Shown here piece by piece: positions 1 through 8,877 of a DNA stretch of 33,856 bases. Source of the DNA: Streptomyces niphimycinicus (lineage in GTDB: Bacteria; Actinomycetota; Actinomycetes; Streptomycetales; Streptomycetaceae); the NCBI RefSeq assembly GCF_018883605.1, contig NZ_JAHLEM010000140.1, positions 1-33,856 on the forward strand, given 5' to 3'. The notes under the pieces are model-generated. The model ran no database searches and was not told the origin of the DNA. It worked only from the letters and a program-made list of their open reading frames with translations. The position numbers were made by a program, and so were the translations under genes. Each line of letters begins with the position of its first letter. Position 1 is the stretch's first letter.

Positions 1-1077
1 GCCGGGGCGGACGCTCGCCCGGGGGACGGAGCAGCCGCGGGCCCTGGCAGCGCGGCCGCGGGGCGGGCGGTCGGGGGGCGGGCTACGAGCCGGGATGTGG
101 CACGGCTGGCGGGTGTGTCCCAGGCGACCGTGTCCCTGGTGCTCGGCGAGAAGTGGTCCGGACGGGTCTCCGAGCGCACCGTGGAGGCCGTACGGGCCGC
201 CGCGCGCGAACTCGGCTACCGCCCCAACCTCGCGGCCCGCAGCCTCCGTCTGGGCCGCACCAGGACTGTGCTCATGGTGGTGCCCGCCCTGACGACCGAG
301 TTCTTCGCCCGCGTCTACACCGGCGCCGAGCGGGTCGCCGCCGATCACGGCTTCGGGGTGGTGCTCTATCCGTCCCCCGAGGGCGTGGGCCCGGCCCGGG
401 ACCCCTTCGACTCGGCGCGCGCCTCGCTCGACGGGGTGATCGCCTCCTCCATGGCGGCCGACGCGCTGGTTGCGGTGCGCGGCGGCGGGCTGCCGCTGGT
501 GATGCTGGACAGCGATCCGGACGACGCGGCCGCGGCGGCCACGGTCAACCTCGACATCGCGGACGGGGCGCGGCAGGCGGCGGGGCATCTGCTGGCGCTC
601 GGGCACCGCCGGGTGGCCCATCTCGCGGCGGCGGTGGACTCCTGGACCTTCGAGGTGCGCGCCCGGGCCCTGGCGGAGGCGATGGACGAGGTACCGGGCA
701 CCTCGTTGGGCACCGAACCGGCGGGGCTGACCGTCGAGGAGGGCCGCCGGGCCGCCGAACGCGTCCTGGCCCGCCCCGGGCCCCGGCCGACCGCGCTCGT
801 CTGCGACGACGACATCCTGGCCGCGGGCGCCTGCAAGGCGGCCCGGCGGCTGGGGCTGCGGATCCCGGACGACATCTCGGTGACCGGCTTCGACGATCTG
901 GCGCTGGCCACGGCGGTGGAACCGGAGCTGACCACGGTGCGGCTCCCGGCGGAGGCGGTGGGGGCGGCCGGTATGCGGGCCCTGATGACGCTCCTGGACG
1001 GCGAGACGCCCCGGGACACCGTGCTGCCCGTCGAGCTGATCCCCCGGGGCTCCACGGCCCCTCCCCCACGGCACTGA
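1..1077 (+). CDS. LacI-family transcriptional regulator (5' partial)
   Basis: This is a DNA-binding repressor of the LacI/GalR family. The reading frame is open from the first base of the window, and just before a GTG at 97 it reads S-R-D-V-A-R-L-A-G-V-S-Q-A-T-V-S, the classic LacI helix-turn-helix. Starting at 97 would cut into the first helix, so the true start should lie left of the window. A hinge (YRPNLAARSLRLGRT) follows, then a periplasmic-binding-protein-like sensor domain with the usual late motifs (ALVCDDDILAAGACKAARRLG, DISVTGFDD). The effector cannot be told. It points toward prcA and converges with it. In S. coelicolor a regulator of this type also sits beside the proteasome genes, as I recall. 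Family call is firm; target genes are unknown. Confidence 0.85.
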   Translation, partial: AGADARPGDGAAAGPGSAAAGRAVGGRATSRDVARLAGVSQATVSLVLGEKWSGRVSERTVEAVRAAARELGYRPNLAARSLRLGRTRTVLMVVPALTTEFFARVYTGAERVAADHGFGVVLYPSPEGVGPARDPFDSARASLDGVIASSMAADALVAVRGGGLPLVMLDSDPDDAAAAATVNLDIADGARQAAGHLLALGHRRVAHLAAAVDSWTFEVRARALAEAMDEVPGTSLGTEPAGLTVEEGRRAAERVLARPGPRPTALVCDDDILAAGACKAARRLGLRIPDDISVTGFDDLALATAVEPELTTVRLPAEAVGAAGMRALMTLLDGETPRDTVLPVELIPRGSTAPPPRH

Positions 1078-1339
1078 CCGGCCTCGGGGCCACCGCTCCG
1101 GCCGCCGCTCCGGCCGTTGCGCGGCCTACGGGGTGTCCGGTGGACCGCGCGGCGGAGCCGCATATCGATGCCGCCGGACGAGACGGGGCAGCGGGCAGCC
1201 TGCCCGCCTCTGCCCGATAGCGGGGCCCCGAGGCCCGGGGCGGAGCCCCGGTTCGGGACGGGGCGGGGAGGGGCGCAGGCAGCCGCAGGCGTCACGGTCC
1301 GCCGGACACCTATGGGCGCGGGGGCCGTCTGGGCTCGTC

Positions 1340-1374
1340 GCCGCCACAACGTCGCCGCCCGCCGCCACAACGTC
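1340..1374. repeat. Short direct repeat, 14-base unit
   Basis: The 14-mer GCCGCCACAACGTC occurs at 1340-1353 and again at 1361-1374, a 21-base period, just before the prcA-side terminator hairpin. It may be a slippage duplication or a protein site; no function is evident. Confidence 0.6.
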
Positions 1375-1375
1375 C

Positions 1376-1405
1376 CCGCCGCCCCGGGTGGGCCCGGGGC
1401 GGCGG
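1376..1405 (-). terminator. Hairpin terminator after prcA
   Basis: A perfect 13-bp stem (1376-1388 with 1393-1405) closes on a TGGG loop, 30 bases past the prcA stop. There is no U-tract, which is usual for Streptomyces terminators. As a symmetric structure in a convergent gap it may also stop the LacI-regulator transcript. Confidence 0.75.
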
Positions 1406-1434
1406 CGACGGAGAAACGAACGGCGGCGGCCGGG

Positions 1435-2208
1435 TCAGTCCTCGGACTCCGAGGTGGATTCCTCGGCCCCGTCGCCGTCGGACGACGCCTCCGAGTCAGC
1501 CGCGCCCTCTCCCGACTCCAGGAGCCGGGAGAGCTGGCCGCCCAGGACGCGCTTGAACTTGCGCTTCTGGGGCCGGTTGCGGTCCAGGACCGCGACCTCG
1601 AGCTGCTCGGCGGTGAGGCTGCGCTCCCCGCCGTTGTTGTCGCGGGAGAGCGAGTCGACGGCCAGCTTGAGAGCCTCGGCGAGGGTCATGCCGTCCCGGT
1701 GGCGCTGGTCGAGGTAGGTGCTGATCTGGTCGGCGTTGCCACCGACCGCGACCGAGCCGTGCTCGTCCACGATGGAGCCGTCGTGCGGGAGGCGGTAGAT
1801 CTGGTCGTCCTCGGGGCCCTCCCCGACCTCGGCGACGATCAGCTCGACCTCGTACGGCTTCTCGGCGGCGCTGGAGAAGATCGTGCCCAGGGTCTGGGCG
1901 TAGACATTCGCCAGCCCGCGGGCCGTGACATCCTCACGGTCATAGGTATAGCCACGCAGATCGGCGTAACGGACACCGCCGATGCGCAGATTCTCGAATT
2001 CGTTGTACTTACCGACCGCCGCGAAGGCGATCCGGTCATAGATCTCGCTGACCTTGTGCAGCGCGCGGGACGGGTTCTCCGCAACGAAGACGATGCCGTC
2101 GGCGTACTGGAGCACGACCACGCTGCGGCCGCGTGCGATGCCCTTACGGGCGTATTCGGCGCGGTCGGCCATGGCCTGCTGAGGAGAAACATAGAACGGC
2201 GTCGTCAC
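1435..2208 (-). CDS. prcA: Proteasome alpha subunit PrcA
   Basis: PrcA forms the outer heptameric rings of the bacterial 20S proteasome; it is not catalytic and gates entry to the chamber. The 257-residue product starts at a GTG (2208) behind GGGACGGA and begins [23 protein letters not shown], the typical alpha N-terminus whose extension forms the gate. The alpha-type proteasome fold follows ([48 protein letters not shown]). There is no processed N-terminal threonine. The tail (about the last 25 residues) is extremely acidic and Ser-rich, ending SESED. It lies 53 bases after prcB, in the stoichiometric prcB-prcA order seen across actinobacteria, and is followed by a strong hairpin. Identification is certain. 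Confidence 0.98.
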   Translation of the reverse strand: MTTPFYVSPQQAMADRAEYARKGIARGRSVVVLQYADGIVFVAENPSRALHKVSEIYDRIAFAAVGKYNEFENLRIGGVRYADLRGYTYDREDVTARGLANVYAQTLGTIFSSAAEKPYEVELIVAEVGEGPEDDQIYRLPHDGSIVDEHGSVAVGGNADQISTYLDQRHRDGMTLAEALKLAVDSLSRDNNGGERSLTAEQLEVAVLDRNRPQKRKFKRVLGGQLSRLLESGEGAADSEASSDGDGAEESTSESED

Positions 2209-2261
2209 CGGCTGTCCGTCCCTTCTGTCAATGGCGAATGCATTCCGGCTGGACCGTCCTC

Positions 2262-3107
2262 TCAGAGAAGGGCGGCGCGGGGGCCGTCCGGCTCTTCGAG
2301 GCGCCGTTCATGGATGGCACGGGCGAGCTCGGACACCTCGTCCTCGCCGAACCTCTTGAAACCGTCCTCGGTGATGGAGGTGATGATCGGGTAAATGCGG
2401 CGGGCGAGATCCGGCCCGCCGGTGGCCGAATCATCGTCGGCGGCGTCATAGAGCGCCTGGAGCACGGCGGTGGCGGCCTGCTCCTCGGTCAAATCCTGGC
2501 GATAGAGCTTCTTGAGCGCGCCCCGGGCGAACATCGAGCCCGAGCCGGTGGCGGCGAAGCCGCGCTCCTCCGAACGCCCTCCGGTCACGTCGTAGGAGAA
2601 GATGCGGCCCTTCTCCCGGTCGACGTCCCACCCCGCGAAGAGCGGGACCACGGCGAGGCCCTGCATCGCCATGCCGAGGTTGCCGCGGATCATGGTCGAC
2701 AGCCTGTTCGCCTTGCCTTCGAGCGAGAGAACGGTGCCCTCGACCTTCTCGAAGTGCTCCAGCTCGAGCTGGAAGAGCTTGACCATCTCCACGGCGATAC
2801 CGGCGGTCCCCGCGATCCCGACGGCCGAATACTCGTCGGCGGGGAAGACCTTCTCGATGTCACGCTGCGCGATGACATTGCCCATGGTGGCGCGGCGGTC
2901 ACCGGCGAGCACCACACCGCCGGGGAAGCTCACCGCCACGATGGTGGTGCCGTGGGGGGCCTCGATGGCGCCCTGCACCGGGGGCAGCGGACGGTTCCCC
3001 GGAAGCAGCTCGGGCGAGTGCTCGCCCAGGAAGTCCATGAAGGAGGACGAGCCGGGCGTCAGGAAGGCAGATGGTAGACGCCCGGTGCTACGAGTGTTGG
3101 CTTCCAC
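2262..3107 (-). CDS. prcB: Proteasome beta subunit PrcB
   Basis: PrcB is the catalytic subunit of the 20S proteasome, an N-terminal-nucleophile threonine protease. From a GTG start at 3107, behind GGAAGGA, the product is 281 residues. A 53-residue propeptide ends at His-Gly, so Thr54 (PHG|TTIVAV) becomes the mature catalytic Thr1. Lys and Asp partners lie in [17 protein letters not shown]. The later motifs [10 protein letters not shown] and TGSGS are also present. An upstream start at 3194 is in frame, but the one chosen matches known propeptide length and has the better ribosome site. This start lies inside the preceding endonuclease VII-like gene, whose stop is at 3059, so the two overlap by 49 bases and translation may be coupled. 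Confidence 0.97.
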   Translation of the reverse strand: MEANTRSTGRLPSAFLTPGSSSFMDFLGEHSPELLPGNRPLPPVQGAIEAPHGTTIVAVSFPGGVVLAGDRRATMGNVIAQRDIEKVFPADEYSAVGIAGTAGIAVEMVKLFQLELEHFEKVEGTVLSLEGKANRLSTMIRGNLGMAMQGLAVVPLFAGWDVDREKGRIFSYDVTGGRSEERGFAATGSGSMFARGALKKLYRQDLTEEQAATAVLQALYDAADDDSATGGPDLARRIYPIITSITEDGFKRFGEDEVSELARAIHERRLEEPDGPRAALL

Positions 3108-3634
3108 GCGTTTCCTTCCACGTATGTCGCAGCCCGCCTTATCACGTCGGGCTGATCCTTGAACTGCCCCAGTGCCGCGTTGCAGCTGAAGCACAGTACG
3201 CCACGGACCCTACCCGTCTTGTGGCAGTGATCCACATGAATGGGCGGGGCATCGAGGCAGATCACGCAGAGCCCGTACTGGGCGGCGATCATCGCATCGC
3301 GCTCAGCTTCAGTGAGGCCGTAATTGCGCCTGAGGTGGCCAACCCGGCTGTCCGCCGCCTTGCAGTCTCGACACCGTGAAGCCAGGCCACCCGGAGCCGA
3401 ACCTTTTCGGTGCCAGTCAGAGCGCGGCCTCGTCTGCCCACACCCCTGGCAGTACTTGTGCCCCTCGGGAACCGCACCCGGCAAGGGGGCTCTTCTGCCC
3501 ATCGTCTCCTGGCGCTTCCGATCCGACTGAGCAGCACAATCGCGGCAGCGCCGCTGGAGGCCATCCAGGTTTGACCGTTTGGCCGCGAATGCTGCGCGCG
3601 GCTTGGTGTCTCCGCACCGCGCGCAGCGCTTCAC
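3059..3634 (-). CDS. Endonuclease VII-like (HNH/treble-clef) zinc protein within the proteasome operon
   Basis: This 191-residue protein would carry the recombination endonuclease VII domain. I chose the GTG at 3634, behind GGGGGA, because the longer frame upstream is arginine-rich antisense-like sequence. Two N-terminal zinc knuckles (C4/C7 with C30/C33, and C62/C65 with C88/C91) share the pattern CxxC..R..F/W..K..GL..RCRDC. The C-terminal domain has YGLCVIC (C123, C126), VDHCHKTG (D135, H136, H138) and RGVLCFSCN (C148, C151), which are the zinc ligands and catalytic Asp-His of endonuclease VII relatives. It sits 59 bases after pup and overlaps prcB by 49 bases. Its base composition is slightly less GC-rich than its neighbours. 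A nuclease is likely from the family; its role in a proteasome operon is unknown to me. Confidence 0.88.
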   Translation of the reverse strand: MKRCARCGDTKPRAAFAAKRSNLDGLQRRCRDCAAQSDRKRQETMGRRAPLPGAVPEGHKYCQGCGQTRPRSDWHRKGSAPGGLASRCRDCKAADSRVGHLRRNYGLTEAERDAMIAAQYGLCVICLDAPPIHVDHCHKTGRVRGVLCFSCNAALGQFKDQPDVIRRAATYVEGNAWKPTLVAPGVYHLPS

Positions 3635-3693
3635 GCTCGATTCCCCCGACACTCCTGATCTCCGTCCGCCTTCGATTCGAAGGAAAAATGCCC

Positions 3694-3912
3694 CTACTGC
3701 CCGCCCTTCTGAACGAAGGACCGCACGAAATCCTCGGCGTTCTCCTCGAGCACGTCGTCGATCTCGTCCAGCACGGAGTCGACGTCGTCGGAGAGCTTCT
3801 CCTGCCGCTCCTTCAGGTCGTCCGCGGCCTGCGCGTCCTGCGCCTGCTCCTCGACCTCTTCGGTCGAGCGCGACGCCTTCTGCTGACCGCCGCCGGTGTC
3901 CTTGGTCGCCAT
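3694..3912 (-). CDS. pup: Prokaryotic ubiquitin-like protein Pup
   Basis: Pup is the small disordered protein tag that is ligated to lysines of substrates to target them to the Arc/Mpa-proteasome. The 72-residue product starts at ATG 3912 behind GAGGGA; the longer in-frame start at 3957 would add an unrelated N-terminus. The sequence is rich in Glu, Asp, Gln and Lys. Its central helix-forming region (EVEEQAQDAQAADDLKERQEKL) binds the ATPase coiled coil, and it ends in Gly-Gly-Gln. The terminal Gln means Dop must deamidate it to Glu before ligation by PafA, which is not in this window. It lies between dop and the endonuclease VII-like gene. Identification is certain. Confidence 0.98.
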   Translation of the reverse strand: MATKDTGGGQQKASRSTEEVEEQAQDAQAADDLKERQEKLSDDVDSVLDEIDDVLEENAEDFVRSFVQKGGQ

Positions 3913-4047
3913 GTCCCTCACCCCGCTCGGTTCGCCCGCTGATTCGATCGGTCTCAAGATCAGACCCTACAAGCCGGGTCCGACATCGGCCTCCCACTCG
4001 CTACAACGTACGGAGGCCACCTCGATGATTCCCGGCTGGGGGGCATT

Positions 4048-5559
4048 TCAGCCGCCGGACAGCACCCGGACCAGGTCCTCGGCCGTGCGGCAGCGGTCCA
4101 GCAGCTCCTTGACGTGATTGCGGGTGCCGCGCAGCGGCTCCAGCGTGGGGACCCGTTGCAGAGAGTCACGACCCGGCAGATCGAAGATCACCGAGTCCCA
4201 GGAGGCCGCGGCGACGTCGTCCGCGTACTGCTCCAGGCAGCGGCCGCGGAAGTAGGCGCGGGTGTCCTCCGGGGGCTTGTTCTGGGCGCGGGCGACCTCC
4301 TGGTCGTCCAGCAGCCGCTTCATCTTGCCGCGCGCCGCCAGCCGGTTGTACAGGCCCTTGTCGGGGCGTACGTCGGCGTACTGGAGGTCCACCAGATGCA
4401 GCCGGGCCGCGTCCCACTCCAGGGCGTCGCGGCGGCGGTAGCCCTCCATCAGCTCCCGCTTGGCGATCCAGTCCAGCTCGCCGGACAGGCTCATGGGATC
4501 GCGCTCCAGCCGGTTCAGCACGTCCTCCCAGCGGGCAAGGACGTCCCGGGTCTGCTCGTCGGCGTCCGCTCCGTAGCGGTCCTCGACGTATTTGCGGGCC
4601 AGCTCGAAGTACTCCATCTGGAGCTGCACCGCGGTCAGCGTGCGGCCGCTGCGCAGCGTGATCAGACGGCGCAGTGTCGGGTCGTGCGAGACCTGGTGCA
4701 GGGTGCGCACCGGCTGGTCCACCGCGAGGTCCACGGCGATGAAGCCGTCCTCGATCATCGACAGCACCAGGGCGGTGGTGCCCAGCTTGAGGTAGGTCGA
4801 GAGCTCGGAGAGGTTGGCGTCCCCGATGATCACGTGGAGCCGGCGGTACTTCTCGGCGTCGGCGTGCGGCTCGTCGCGGGTGTTGATGATCGGGCGCTTG
4901 AGCGTGGTCTCCAGGCCGACCTCGACCTCGAAGTAGTCGGCCCGCTGGCTGATCTGGAAGCCGTGCTCATGGCCGTCCTGGCCGATGCCGACGCGGCCGG
5001 CGCCGGTGACGACCTGGCGGGAGACGAAGAAGGGCGTCAGATGGCGCACGATGTCCGAGAAGGCGGTCTCCCGCTTCATCAGGTAGTTCTCATGCGTGCC
5101 GTAGGAGGCGCCCTTGTTGTCGGTGTTGTTCTTGTAGAGGTGGATGGGCTGGCCGCCGGGCAGCTCGGCGGCGCGCAGCGCGGCCTCGGCCATGATGCGC
5201 TCGCCCGCCTTGTCCCAGAGCACCGCGTCCCGGGGGTTGGTGACCTCGGGGGCGGAGTACTCGGGGTGGGCGTGGTCCACATAGAGCCGCGCGCCATTGG
5301 TGAGGATCACATTGGCCAGGCCGATGTCCTCGTCGGTGAGCTGGCTGGCGTCGGCGGACTCGCGCGCGAGGTCGAAGCCGCGGGCGTCCCGCAGCGGGTT
5401 CTCCTCCTCGAAGTCCCAGCGGGCGCGACGCGCCCGGTGCATCGCCGCCGCGTAGGCGTTGACGACCTGGGATGAGGTGAGCATGGCATTGGCGTTCGGG
5501 TGCCCGGGGACGGAGATCCCGTACTCCGTCTCGATACCCATTACGCGCCGTACGGTCAT
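4048..5559 (-). CDS. dop: Pup deamidase/depupylase Dop
   Basis: Dop deamidates the C-terminal Gln of Pup and also removes Pup from substrates. The 503-residue protein belongs to the carboxylate-amine ligase (glutamine-synthetase-like) superfamily. The nucleotide-binding strand GIETEYG is at residues 8-14. The catalytic aspartate is D95 in [17 protein letters not shown]. The preceding stretch (about 55-80, [12 protein letters not shown] through LTDEDIG) is the Dop loop that distinguishes Dop from the ligase PafA. The motif [18 protein letters not shown] is also typical. The start ATG at 5559 has AGGAGG 5 bases upstream. It heads the run dop-pup-endonuclease-prcB-prcA and is separated from arc by a terminator, so a promoter within 5560-5770 is implied, though I could not place its boxes. 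Confidence 0.97.
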   Translation of the reverse strand: MTVRRVMGIETEYGISVPGHPNANAMLTSSQVVNAYAAAMHRARRARWDFEEENPLRDARGFDLARESADASQLTDEDIGLANVILTNGARLYVDHAHPEYSAPEVTNPRDAVLWDKAGERIMAEAALRAAELPGGQPIHLYKNNTDNKGASYGTHENYLMKRETAFSDIVRHLTPFFVSRQVVTGAGRVGIGQDGHEHGFQISQRADYFEVEVGLETTLKRPIINTRDEPHADAEKYRRLHVIIGDANLSELSTYLKLGTTALVLSMIEDGFIAVDLAVDQPVRTLHQVSHDPTLRRLITLRSGRTLTAVQLQMEYFELARKYVEDRYGADADEQTRDVLARWEDVLNRLERDPMSLSGELDWIAKRELMEGYRRRDALEWDAARLHLVDLQYADVRPDKGLYNRLAARGKMKRLLDDQEVARAQNKPPEDTRAYFRGRCLEQYADDVAAASWDSVIFDLPGRDSLQRVPTLEPLRGTRNHVKELLDRCRTAEDLVRVLSGG

Positions 5560-5770
5560 GCGGCCCTCCTTGCCCGGCGCCGCCCCCGGCTGAGGTCGGC
5601 GCTCAAGTACCGCTGCGCTCCCGGTCCATATGCGGCCCCCGATCCCCCGTGCCGCGATCGTGCGGTACCGAAGAGCCTAGAACGGCCAAGCGGTGCTGCG
5701 GAGATCATTTCAGTCATTGCTCCGGTCGGGCTCGTAGGACTCATACGAAGAATGCGGTCCGAAAAGCGCA

Positions 5771-5810
5771 TCCGGCTGCGGATGCCCCGTCCAGGACATC
5801 CGCAGCCGGA
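5771..5810 (-). terminator. Intrinsic terminator after arc/mpa
   Basis: A perfect 14-bp stem (TCCGGCTGCGGATG at 5771-5784 with its complement at 5797-5810) and 12-base loop begin 8 bases after the arc stop. In the leftward direction it is followed by CGCTTTTC, giving a short U-run. It should separate arc from dop and the genes beyond. Confidence 0.85.
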
Positions 5811-5818
5811 CTGCGGTG

Positions 5819-7585
5819 TTACAGGTATTGACCGGTGTTCGCCACCGTGTCGATGGAGCGTCCGGTGTCCGCGCCCTGCTTTCCGGTGACCAGGGTGCGG
5901 ATGTAGACGATCCGCTCGCCCTTCTTGCCGGAGATCCGGGCCCAGTCGTCCGGGTTCGTGGTGTTCGGCAGGTCCTCGTTCTCCTTGAACTCGTCCACGC
6001 AGGCGGCGAGCAGATGGGAGACGCGAAGGCCCTTCTGGTTGTGGTCCAGGAAGTCCTTGATCGCCATCTTCTTGGCGCGGTCCACAATGTTCTGGATCAT
6101 TGCGCCGGAGTTGAAGTCCTTGAAGTAGAGGACTTCCTTGTCGCCATTGGCGTAGGTGACCTCCAGGAAGCGGTTCTCCTCGGACTCGGTGTACATCTGC
6201 TCGACCACCGACTGGATCATTCCGCCGATCGCGGCCTTGGGCGACTGGCCGTGCTCGGTGAGGTCGTCCGTGTGGATCGGCAGCGACTCCGTGAGGTACT
6301 TCGAGAAGATGTCCTTGGCGGCCTCGGCGTCCGGACGCTCGATCTTGATCTTCACATCGAGGCGGCCGGGGCGCAGGATCGCCGGGTCGATCATGTCCTC
6401 ACGGTTGGAGGCACCGATCACGATCACGTTCTCCAGGCCCTCCACGCCGTCGATCTCGGAGAGGAGCTGGGGGACGATGGTGTTCTCCACGTCCGAGCTG
6501 ACCCCGGAGCCACGGGTGCGGAAGAGGGAGTCCATCTCGTCGAAGAAGACGATGACGGGCGTGCCCTCGCTGGCCTTCTCCCGAGCCCGCTGGAAGACCA
6601 GCCGGATGTGCCGCTCCGTCTCACCGACGTACTTGTTGAGCAGCTCGGGACCCTTGATGTTGAGGAAGAAGCTCTTCCCCGCGGGCTTGCCGGTCACCTC
6701 GGCGACCTTCTTGGCAAGGGAGTTGGCCACGGCCTTGGCGATCAGCGTCTTGCCGCAGCCGGGCGGGCCGTACAGCAGCACACCCTTGGGCGGCCGCAGT
6801 TCGTGCTCCTTGAAGAGGTCGGGGTAGAGGTAGGGGAGCTCGACCGCGTCGCGGATCAGCTCGATCTGGTTTCCCAGACCGCCGATCTTGTTGTAGTCGA
6901 TGTCCGGAACCTCTTCGAGGACGAGCTCCTCGACCTCGCTCTTCGGAACGACCTCGTAGACATAGCCGGACCGGGACTCGAGCAGCAGGGCGTCACCGGG
7001 ACGGATGGTGGTGTGCAGCAGCGGCTCTGCCAGCCGCACCACCCGCTCCTCGTCGGTGTGCCCGATCACCAGGGCGCGCTCGCCGTCCTCGAGGACCTCC
7101 TTGAGGGTGACGATGTCCCCGGCGCGCTCGAACTCCATGGCCTCGACCACATTGAGGGCCTCGTTGAGCATGACCTCCTGGCCGCGCTGGAGGTCGTCGA
7201 GCTCGACGCTTGGGCTGACATTCACCCGGAGTTTACGGCCCCCGGTAAAGATGTCGGCCGTACCGTCCTCGTTCGCCTGTAGAAAGGCTCCGAAACCGGC
7301 CGGCGGCTGGGCAAGCCGGTCGACCTCCTCCTTGAGGGCCACGATCTGGTCGCGGGCCTCACGGAGTGTGTTCGCGAGCCGCTCGTTCTGTGCGGAGACT
7401 CCCGCCAGATTGGTCTGCAGCTCGACGATCCGCTCTTCGAGAATCCTCGTATGACGCGGAGAGTCGGCGAGCTTGCGGCGCAGGACGGCGATTTCCTGCT
7501 CGAGATAGGCAACCTGGCCGGCAGGGTCATCAGACCCCCGCCCCGGCCGGATGCCGCGGTTGATGTCGTCGTCGTGGGCTGCCAC
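5819..7585 (-). CDS. arc: Proteasomal AAA ATPase Arc/Mpa
   Basis: This hexameric ATPase recognises pupylated proteins, unfolds them and feeds them to PrcAB. The 588-residue product starts at GTG 7585 behind GGAGGAGG; the ATG at 7603 would precede that ribosome site. An N-terminal coiled coil spans about residues 20-92 ([20 protein letters not shown] onward) and binds Pup. Two OB-type domains follow to about residue 225. The AAA domain has Walker A GPPGCGKT (273-280), Walker [13 protein letters not shown], and the arginine-finger region ILRPGRLD. The C-terminus is Gln-Tyr-Leu; the penultimate tyrosine is the gate-opening contact with PrcA. It faces away from the ferredoxin gene across a 257-base shared upstream region. 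Confidence 0.97.
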   Translation of the reverse strand: MAAHDDDINRGIRPGRGSDDPAGQVAYLEQEIAVLRRKLADSPRHTRILEERIVELQTNLAGVSAQNERLANTLREARDQIVALKEEVDRLAQPPAGFGAFLQANEDGTADIFTGGRKLRVNVSPSVELDDLQRGQEVMLNEALNVVEAMEFERAGDIVTLKEVLEDGERALVIGHTDEERVVRLAEPLLHTTIRPGDALLLESRSGYVYEVVPKSEVEELVLEEVPDIDYNKIGGLGNQIELIRDAVELPYLYPDLFKEHELRPPKGVLLYGPPGCGKTLIAKAVANSLAKKVAEVTGKPAGKSFFLNIKGPELLNKYVGETERHIRLVFQRAREKASEGTPVIVFFDEMDSLFRTRGSGVSSDVENTIVPQLLSEIDGVEGLENVIVIGASNREDMIDPAILRPGRLDVKIKIERPDAEAAKDIFSKYLTESLPIHTDDLTEHGQSPKAAIGGMIQSVVEQMYTESEENRFLEVTYANGDKEVLYFKDFNSGAMIQNIVDRAKKMAIKDFLDHNQKGLRVSHLLAACVDEFKENEDLPNTTNPDDWARISGKKGERIVYIRTLVTGKQGADTGRSIDTVANTGQYL

Positions 7586-7842
7586 GGTCCTCACCTCCTC
7601 CAAGGGGAGCTGGACGCTTCCTGACCCTACCTGGGCCGGTGCGGGTTGAAACCCCTAGATCACAAACCCGGTCGGCGTGTGTCCGATCTTCACCCTTGCG
7701 CACTCCCTCACACCAGCCGAATACCCACCCAACAACATCGGAAAGCGAGCGGTTGTATCGTCGAGGTGGTCAACACCCGTCAGGGCTGGCGATATTTAGA
7801 CACTGTTGAATGGCGTATCGAAGGAACAGCAGGGGGCACACC

Positions 7843-8133
7843 GTGCGGAACGAGGAGCTCGGCGATCTTGAAGTGTGGATTGACCAGGACCTGTGCACCG
7901 GCGACGGCATCTGCGCCCAGTACGCTCCCGAGGTCTTCGAACTCGACATCGACGGTCTAGCCTACGTCAAGAGCGCCGACGATGAGCTGCTACAGGAGAA
8001 GGGTGCCACCACTCCGGTCCCCCTGGCCCTGCTCACCGAGGTCAAGGATTCCGCGAAGGAATGCCCCGGCGACTGCATCCATGTACGCCGCGTCACGGAC
8101 CGGGTCGAGGTCTACGGCCCCGAGGCGGAGTGA
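7843..8133 (+). CDS. Single-cluster ferredoxin with CxxDxxC motif
   Basis: This small iron-sulfur electron carrier has 96 residues. The start is GTG 7843, with AGGGGG seven bases before it; an ATG at 7810 lacks a ribosome site. The cluster residues are C18, D21, C24 (CTGDGIC) and C74 (CPGDC), with an extra C78. The usual central cysteine of a CxxCxxC motif is an aspartate, which in other ferredoxins gives either a [3Fe-4S] cluster or an Asp-ligated [4Fe-4S] cluster. Ferredoxins of this size often serve cytochromes P450, but none is nearby. It diverges from arc. The partner is unknown. Confidence 0.85.
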   Translation: MRNEELGDLEVWIDQDLCTGDGICAQYAPEVFELDIDGLAYVKSADDELLQEKGATTPVPLALLTEVKDSAKECPGDCIHVRRVTDRVEVYGPEAE

Positions 8134-8151
8134 CACTCCGCGAGCGACCGC

Positions 8152-8781
8152 TCACACACTCCCCGGAACCGGCAGCGCCTTCAGGACGAACCTGCCGTCC
8201 CGCCACCGCCAGTTGACCTTGCGCTGCTGATCCGGACAGCACCGCGGCACCTTGGCCGAGGAATATCCCAGCAAGGTGGCCGAAACCGTCTTTCCGCGCA
8301 CCGCGAAATCGCTGACGCTCATCCCTTCCTTCGGGTCCACGAACGTGGCCACCACGCGGGGCGCGGCGCCCGCGCGGGCCGGCTGGGAGAGCACATACAC
8401 GCCACTGGGCGGGGTGCCGAACGCCGTCGCGCAGCGCACCACGACGGCGGTCTCCGGCCGCCCGTCGCCGTCCAGGTCCGCCGAGGCCCGGTCGACGACA
8501 TCGGGCCTGGCCCGTCCGCAGTCCATCGGATACTCCGCGGCGCCGGGATCGGGGGCCTTGGCCGCCGGAAGCCCACCGGCACGCGGGGCGGAGGCGGCGG
8601 TGGACGTGGTGGCCTTGGCGTCGGAGGGCTGGAAGAACGACCCCCCGGCGATGACCGCGGCCACGGCGGCCGCGGTCGCGACCCAGTGCACCGGACGGGG
8701 ATGGGTGTGCGCGAGATCCGGGCCCAGAGGCTGCACGCGGGATGACTCCATGTAAGAGCTGAGGCGGGAGATGTCCCGCAT
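8152..8781 (-). CDS. Uncharacterised membrane-anchored protein
   Basis: I do not recognise a named family. From ATG 8781 the product is 209 residues; a GTG at 8796 is in frame, and neither start has a clear ribosome site. A hydrophobic segment at about residues 33-50 (WVATAAAVAAVIAGGSFF) looks like a signal anchor or uncleaved signal. It is followed by an Ala/Thr/Pro-rich linker and an exported domain. That domain contains DLDGDGRPETAVVV, a calcium-loop motif of the FG-GAP/VCBS type, and a Cys-Cys pair (VPRCCPDQQR). It ends 18 bases from the ferredoxin stop, so the two genes converge, and it follows the trmI terminator. Likely extracytoplasmic; function unknown. Confidence 0.75.
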   Translation of the reverse strand: MRDISRLSSYMESSRVQPLGPDLAHTHPRPVHWVATAAAVAAVIAGGSFFQPSDAKATTSTAASAPRAGGLPAAKAPDPGAAEYPMDCGRARPDVVDRASADLDGDGRPETAVVVRCATAFGTPPSGVYVLSQPARAGAAPRVVATFVDPKEGMSVSDFAVRGKTVSATLLGYSSAKVPRCCPDQQRKVNWRWRDGRFVLKALPVPGSV

Positions 8782-8799
8782 CGTGCCACATCTCACAGG

Positions 8800-8842
8800 G
8801 GCGCGGCCACCGCCCTCGCACAGGGAATTCGGTGGCCGCGCC
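8800..8842 (-). terminator. Hairpin terminator after trmI
   Basis: A perfect 13-bp stem (8800-8812 with 8830-8842, core GCGCGGCCACCG) encloses a 17-base loop that itself contains CCCT...AGGG. It lies 36 bases beyond the trmI stop in the leftward direction. Confidence 0.75.
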
Positions 8843-8877
8843 GAGCCGTTGGGCCCCAGGTGTCCGTCAGGTGGCCG

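Larger units (their letters stand above)
1078..1434. other. Convergent intergenic region with hairpins and a short repeat
   Basis: This 357-base gap lies between the stop codons of the LacI regulator and prcA. No reading frame in it looks like a protein. It holds a GC-rich inverted repeat at 1225-1241 (GCCCCG, 5-base loop, CGGGGC) that could end the regulator transcript, the direct repeat at 1340-1374, and the strong hairpin at 1376-1405 listed separately. Nothing else was recognised. Confidence 0.6.

Noticed and set aside
97..1077. Start of the LacI regulator at GTG 97
   Set aside because: It would delete the first residues of the helix-turn-helix, and the frame stays open and in-family upstream.
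3652..3997. N-terminal extension of the endonuclease VII-like frame through pup
   Set aside because: It is the out-of-frame shadow of pup, very Arg/Gly-rich; a GTG with GGGGGA at 3634 gives a clean zinc-protein start.
3913..4047. Sigma-R-like promoter (GGAAT...GTT) upstream of pup
   Set aside because: The spacing I count is 20 bases rather than the expected 18, so it does not meet the consensus.
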